From JAENVU01 sp964544295 (GTDB taxonomy: Bacteria; Actinomycetota; Acidimicrobiia; IMCC26256; JAENVU01), in the NCBI GenBank assembly GCA_964544295.1, contig CAZJBJ010000084.1:1-16408 (forward strand): 16,408 nt of DNA, read 5' to 3'. The notes under the pieces are model-generated. The model was given only the letters and a program-made list of their open reading frames with translations. It made no database searches and was not told the origin of the DNA. The position numbers were made by a program, and so were the translations under genes. Below are positions 13,713 to 16,408 of this stretch, piece after piece; positions within the stretch are counted from its first letter, which is position 1, and each line of letters begins with the position of its first letter.

Positions 13713-15529
13713 CTTCGATACCGTCGACACCTGTGACCGTGGACGAGGCACCTCCCCGCGCGGGCACCCGGCGCCAATCGCGACGCTCGGGCGGGGGCCG
13801 TTGGCTCACGGTCGTGGCGATTCTCGCGTTCACAACCGTCGTCATCGCCGGCATCGTCGCCGCGACCAGTCACTCCGGCACACCGCCGAACGACGACGAG
13901 GCCCTCATCGACCTCCAGGTGTTCGACGTCGGCGCCCACTCGCCACTGGTCGGATCGTACGAACGCTTCGGCGGGAATCAACCCGGGCCGCTGCTCTTCT
14001 ACCTGCTGGCGGCACCCTACCGACTGTTCGGTCCCGGCCCGGCCGGGCTGGGCATCGGCGTGGTAGCGATCACCGCCGGCTGCGTGGCCGGGTGTGTCCT
14101 CGTCGCGGTCCGTCGCGGCGGACGCGTCATCGGCCACGGCGCCGCGATCCTGCTCGGCATCATGCTCCTCGCCCGGGGGGGCAGTCTCGCCATCAGCCCG
14201 TGGGAACCACACGTGTTGTTGGCCGTACTCGCGCTGTTCGTGTTCCTCGTGTGGGAGTACTGCTGCGGCACCGAGGTCGCGCTCCCGCTGGTCGCCGCGG
14301 CGGCCACCCTCCTGACCCAGACCTGGCTGGGGATGGCGATCTTCGTGGCGGCGCTCGGCGGGCTCGCGATCGTCGTGGCCATTGGCCGGGTGGTCCGCCA
14401 TCGCCGAGCCGAATCGAGCACACCTGATCCGAGCCCGGTCCGGGCGATCGCCTGGGCCATGGTGGTGCTCCTCGTGCTCTGGCTACCTCCCGTCGTCGAG
14501 CAATTCACGCGCGACCCGGGCAACCTCGGCGAACTGACCGCGCTCCGCCACGACCGCGGGCCCTCGGTCGGGCTCCGCGACGGCTACCGCGCCGTGGCGA
14601 TCGAGTTCCGACTCGACGCGCCGTGGCTCACCGGCACGGTGCCCACCCCGGCCTTCACCCCGACGGTCGACGTCGACGCCGGCGGCGGGGTTCCCGTCGC
14701 GCTCCTCGTCTTCGCCGCCGCGGCCATCGTCGCCGTGCGGCACCGGGCCCGCACCGCCAACTGGCTCAACCTGATCGTCGGCACGACGATCGTCGCCGCC
14801 GTCGTCTCTCGGGCCCTGGTCTTCGGCGGCCTCTTCGTGTGGATCGCCGAGCCGGATCGGGTCGTCGGCATGTTGTGCTGGTTCGCCGCCGGCGTCTCAC
14901 TCTGGACGGCGCTCTCGGATCGCCGCCGCGTTCGGATCGAACGCGTCGCCGTTCCGCTGCTGAGCGTGGCACTCGTGATCACGGCCGGCGCGCTCGCCGT
15001 CGACCTGGTGCGCGGTCGGGACAACGTCGACCGACCGTCGCAGGCTGCGGCCCGGCTCGCGGCTCGGGCCCTCGACGACGACCAGCCGCTCGCCGATCCC
15101 GTCCTGGTCACGTCGACCGCGCAGGCCACCGATCTCGACCCCACACGATGTTGCGCGCCGGTCGTGGCGTCGATCCTGACCCGCGCGGGGCTCGACGTGG
15201 TGGTCCCGCGCGGCGAGGCCAACCGGTACGGCGACCACCGCGCTCGACCTGCCGACGCGCGCTCGGAGATCCTGATCACCTCGTACTCCACCGCGCGTCC
15301 GCCGGTGAAGCGTGGCTACCGGCTGGTCGCCACCACCGATCAGTTGTCGCCCCGAGCACGCGCCCGCTTGCGCGTCATCGATCGGCGTTTAGAGCGGCTG
15401 GTCGGAGTCGACCCGAGCCTGGAAGAGATCGCGGCGATCCAGGCGGAACATCCCGAGGTGGGCGAGCTGTTTGCCGAGCAACGCAGGCTGGGTGATGCGA
15501 ACCGCCTGGCGTTGTATCGGCGTCGCTAG
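13709..15529 (+). CDS. Multi-pass membrane protein, GT-C glycosyltransferase-like, function unknown
   Basis: The protein is about 606 aa with a basic N-terminus, a first membrane helix at about 33-52 and then an acidic NDDEA motif just outside the helix. GT-C glycosyltransferases also carry their catalytic acidic residues in the first external loop. Roughly eight to ten further hydrophobic stretches follow, and the last 160 residues or so are soluble. The start is uncertain: GTG 13709 overlaps the TetR stop (GTGTGA), GTG 13733 and 13739 are alternatives, and none has a ribosome site. It may transfer sugars from a lipid carrier to cell-envelope targets, but no family signature confirms this. 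It is an unlikely partner of the TetR gene despite the overlap. Confidence 0.75.
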   Translation: MTSIPSTPVTVDEAPPRAGTRRQSRRSGGGRWLTVVAILAFTTVVIAGIVAATSHSGTPPNDDEALIDLQVFDVGAHSPLVGSYERFGGNQPGPLLFYLLAAPYRLFGPGPAGLGIGVVAITAGCVAGCVLVAVRRGGRVIGHGAAILLGIMLLARGGSLAISPWEPHVLLAVLALFVFLVWEYCCGTEVALPLVAAAATLLTQTWLGMAIFVAALGGLAIVVAIGRVVRHRRAESSTPDPSPVRAIAWAMVVLLVLWLPPVVEQFTRDPGNLGELTALRHDRGPSVGLRDGYRAVAIEFRLDAPWLTGTVPTPAFTPTVDVDAGGGVPVALLVFAAAAIVAVRHRARTANWLNLIVGTTIVAAVVSRALVFGGLFVWIAEPDRVVGMLCWFAAGVSLWTALSDRRRVRIERVAVPLLSVALVITAGALAVDLVRGRDNVDRPSQAAARLAARALDDDQPLADPVLVTSTAQATDLDPTRCCAPVVASILTRAGLDVVVPRGEANRYGDHRARPADARSEILITSYSTARPPVKRGYRLVATTDQLSPRARARLRVIDRRLERLVGVDPSLEEIAAIQAEHPEVGELFAEQRRLGDANRLALYRRR

Positions 15530-15542
15530 GCGGCAAGAAAAA

Positions 15543-15588
15543 GAGGACGAGCCCATGCCCGGGCAGGGTGGGCATGGGCTCGAGTCCT
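15543..15588 (-). terminator. Strong intrinsic terminator for the minus-strand gene, possibly bidirectional
   Basis: A 12-bp stem GAGCCCATGCCC with GGGCATGGGCTC around a 9-nt loop is extended by GAGGAC with GTCCTC across a 2-nt bulge. On the minus strand it is followed by a U-rich run, seen as AAGAAAAAG at about 15535-15543 on the plus strand. It lies about 60 bp past the stop at 15648. On the plus strand it follows the membrane-protein stop by 13 bp but lacks a U-tract. Confidence 0.8.
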
Positions 15589-15647
15589 CGGCGAGGAGGA
15601 TACAGGGCCAGGACGCAGCGCGTCGGGTCAACGGTGTTTAGTCACTT

Positions 15648-16408
15648 TCAGTTCGGGACTTTCAGGCACGTCTCAGCGGCACGTTCCCCGGCGCGATTGA
15701 CCGCTCGTCGTGCCATCTTGGGTGTCACGTCCTCCTGGTCCTGCTCCAGCAGTTCGGCGATCTCGGCCGACTGCGCAATCTCGAGTGCGAAACACCGCGC
15801 GGTCGACGGCGGCGCACCGGCATCGTGGGCCTCCTGGGCGATCCCGGCTTCGAGTTCGCCATGGATGTCGAGCAGGTCACCGGCCTTGGTCAGGGCAAGG
15901 TCGGGTGCGTCGATGCTCGCGTCCGCGCCCGGGTCGCACGCGTCGAGGGTGACTGCTGGCCCCCGGCTCCCGATCGTGGCTTGCCCGGGCGGCAGGGACG
16001 CGGCCCACAACCGGAGGTTGGCGTCGAGCTCCCGCCGACCCGCGGCCGTACGTGCCCGCAGCGCGGCGCGCACACAGGTCTTCCCGTCCGCCCGGTAGGT
16101 GATCATCCGGCCGCCTGCCCACTTCGTGGCCACGCCCAACGCGTCGCCCGCCGGCAGTCGCGACGCCAACACCAGGTAGAGGTCGAACGCTCCGAAGGTG
16201 TCGGGCTTCTCGATGCGCTTCTCACCCCTACCGACCTTGGGCGCGGCGACCCGCAGCGGTTTCGCGTCGGACAGTGACGCACTCGGCTCGATGAACAGCT
16301 TCTGGGTGAACACGCCGCGTCGGAACGCCCGATCCACGCTGGCGTTCCCACCTTCCGCCGCGAGGACGTCGCGGACCGGTGGCCCGTACCGGCAGGGCGC
16401 GGAGCACT
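15648..16408 (-). CDS. Hypothetical protein, 5' end beyond the window
   Basis: The frame is open from the right edge to TGA 15648, at least 253 codons. A GTG at 16337 could be read as a start, but the frame before it stays open and coding-like to the edge (DVLAAEGGNASVDRAFRRG), so the gene most likely begins outside. Visible features are FDLYLVLASRLPAGDALGVA, TYRADGKTCVRAAL with a run of alpha-helical Arg/Ala sequence, ACDPGADAS, and a C-terminus with a cluster of charged helices. Several isolated cysteines would suit an exported disulphide-bonded protein, but the N-terminus is not visible. I do not recognise the family. The terminator at 15543-15588 follows it. Confidence 0.65.
   Translation of the reverse strand, partial: CSAPCRYGPPVRDVLAAEGGNASVDRAFRRGVFTQKLFIEPSASLSDAKPLRVAAPKVGRGEKRIEKPDTFGAFDLYLVLASRLPAGDALGVATKWAGGRMITYRADGKTCVRAALRARTAAGRRELDANLRLWAASLPPGQATIGSRGPAVTLDACDPGADASIDAPDLALTKAGDLLDIHGELEAGIAQEAHDAGAPPSTARCFALEIAQSAEIAELLEQDQEDVTPKMARRAVNRAGERAAETCLKVPN

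Noticed and set aside
1..16408. CRISPR array or tandem repeat array
   Set aside because: No regularly spaced direct repeats were seen; repeats found are single inverted pairs.

Overview
This is a high-GC window whose gene content fits an actinobacterium. An Acidimicrobiia-like organism is plausible, judging by the KstR-like TetR regulator, the CYP142-like P450, the SDR and amidohydrolase set, frequent GTG starts and the IS type. That placement is inference from gene families, not from a marker gene. The window divides at a tRNA-Arg(CCT) gene at 8327-8399. The left part (about 1-8.3 kb) looks accessory. The right part (8.4-16.4 kb) looks like ordinary chromosome.

Left part. An insertion sequence (78-1315) has 18-bp terminal inverted repeats and a transposase cut short by an in-frame TAA. 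Next comes a compact minus-strand operon, read from 6271 down to 1430, with seven genes: a ubiquitin-like protein ending in Gly, an E2-like protein, a JAB-E1 fusion, a 65-aa protein, a papain-like cysteine peptidase, an ECF-type sigma factor and an XRE-like HTH protein. Gene ends overlap or nearly touch (TTGA between Ubl and E2, 11 nt between E2 and E1, ATGA between sigma and HTH). Upstream lie 493 bp without a clear gene, a 92-aa orphan gene, a perfect 15-bp inverted repeat, and an integrase lacking its N-terminal region that ends 20 bp before the tRNA. The simplest reading is a mobile or formerly mobile island carrying a bacterial ubiquitin-like conjugation system with its own regulators. 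The other end of the island is not visible.

How the operon may work (inference from the families). The Ubl already ends in Gly, so it should need no trimming. The E1 domain would adenylate it, the E2-like protein would pass it to a target, and the fused JAB metalloprotease and/or the cysteine peptidase would remove it. The sigma factor and HTH protein would control expression. The E1 has no cysteine between its two CxxC pairs, and the E2-like protein has none at the usual catalytic position, so thioester chemistry is doubtful. Related bacterial systems are linked to phage defence, but nothing here proves that role.

Right part. A plus-strand gene run (VOC/glyoxalase, SDR, methyltransferase, P450) faces a convergent amidohydrolase-2 family gene. 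That gene is divergent from a KstR-like TetR regulator, with only 45 bp and a 12-bp palindrome between them. This suggests a lipid, steroid or terpenoid catabolic locus. It is followed by a large membrane protein with a GT-C-like look, a strong hairpin whose U-tract serves the minus strand, and a minus-strand hypothetical gene that runs off the right edge.
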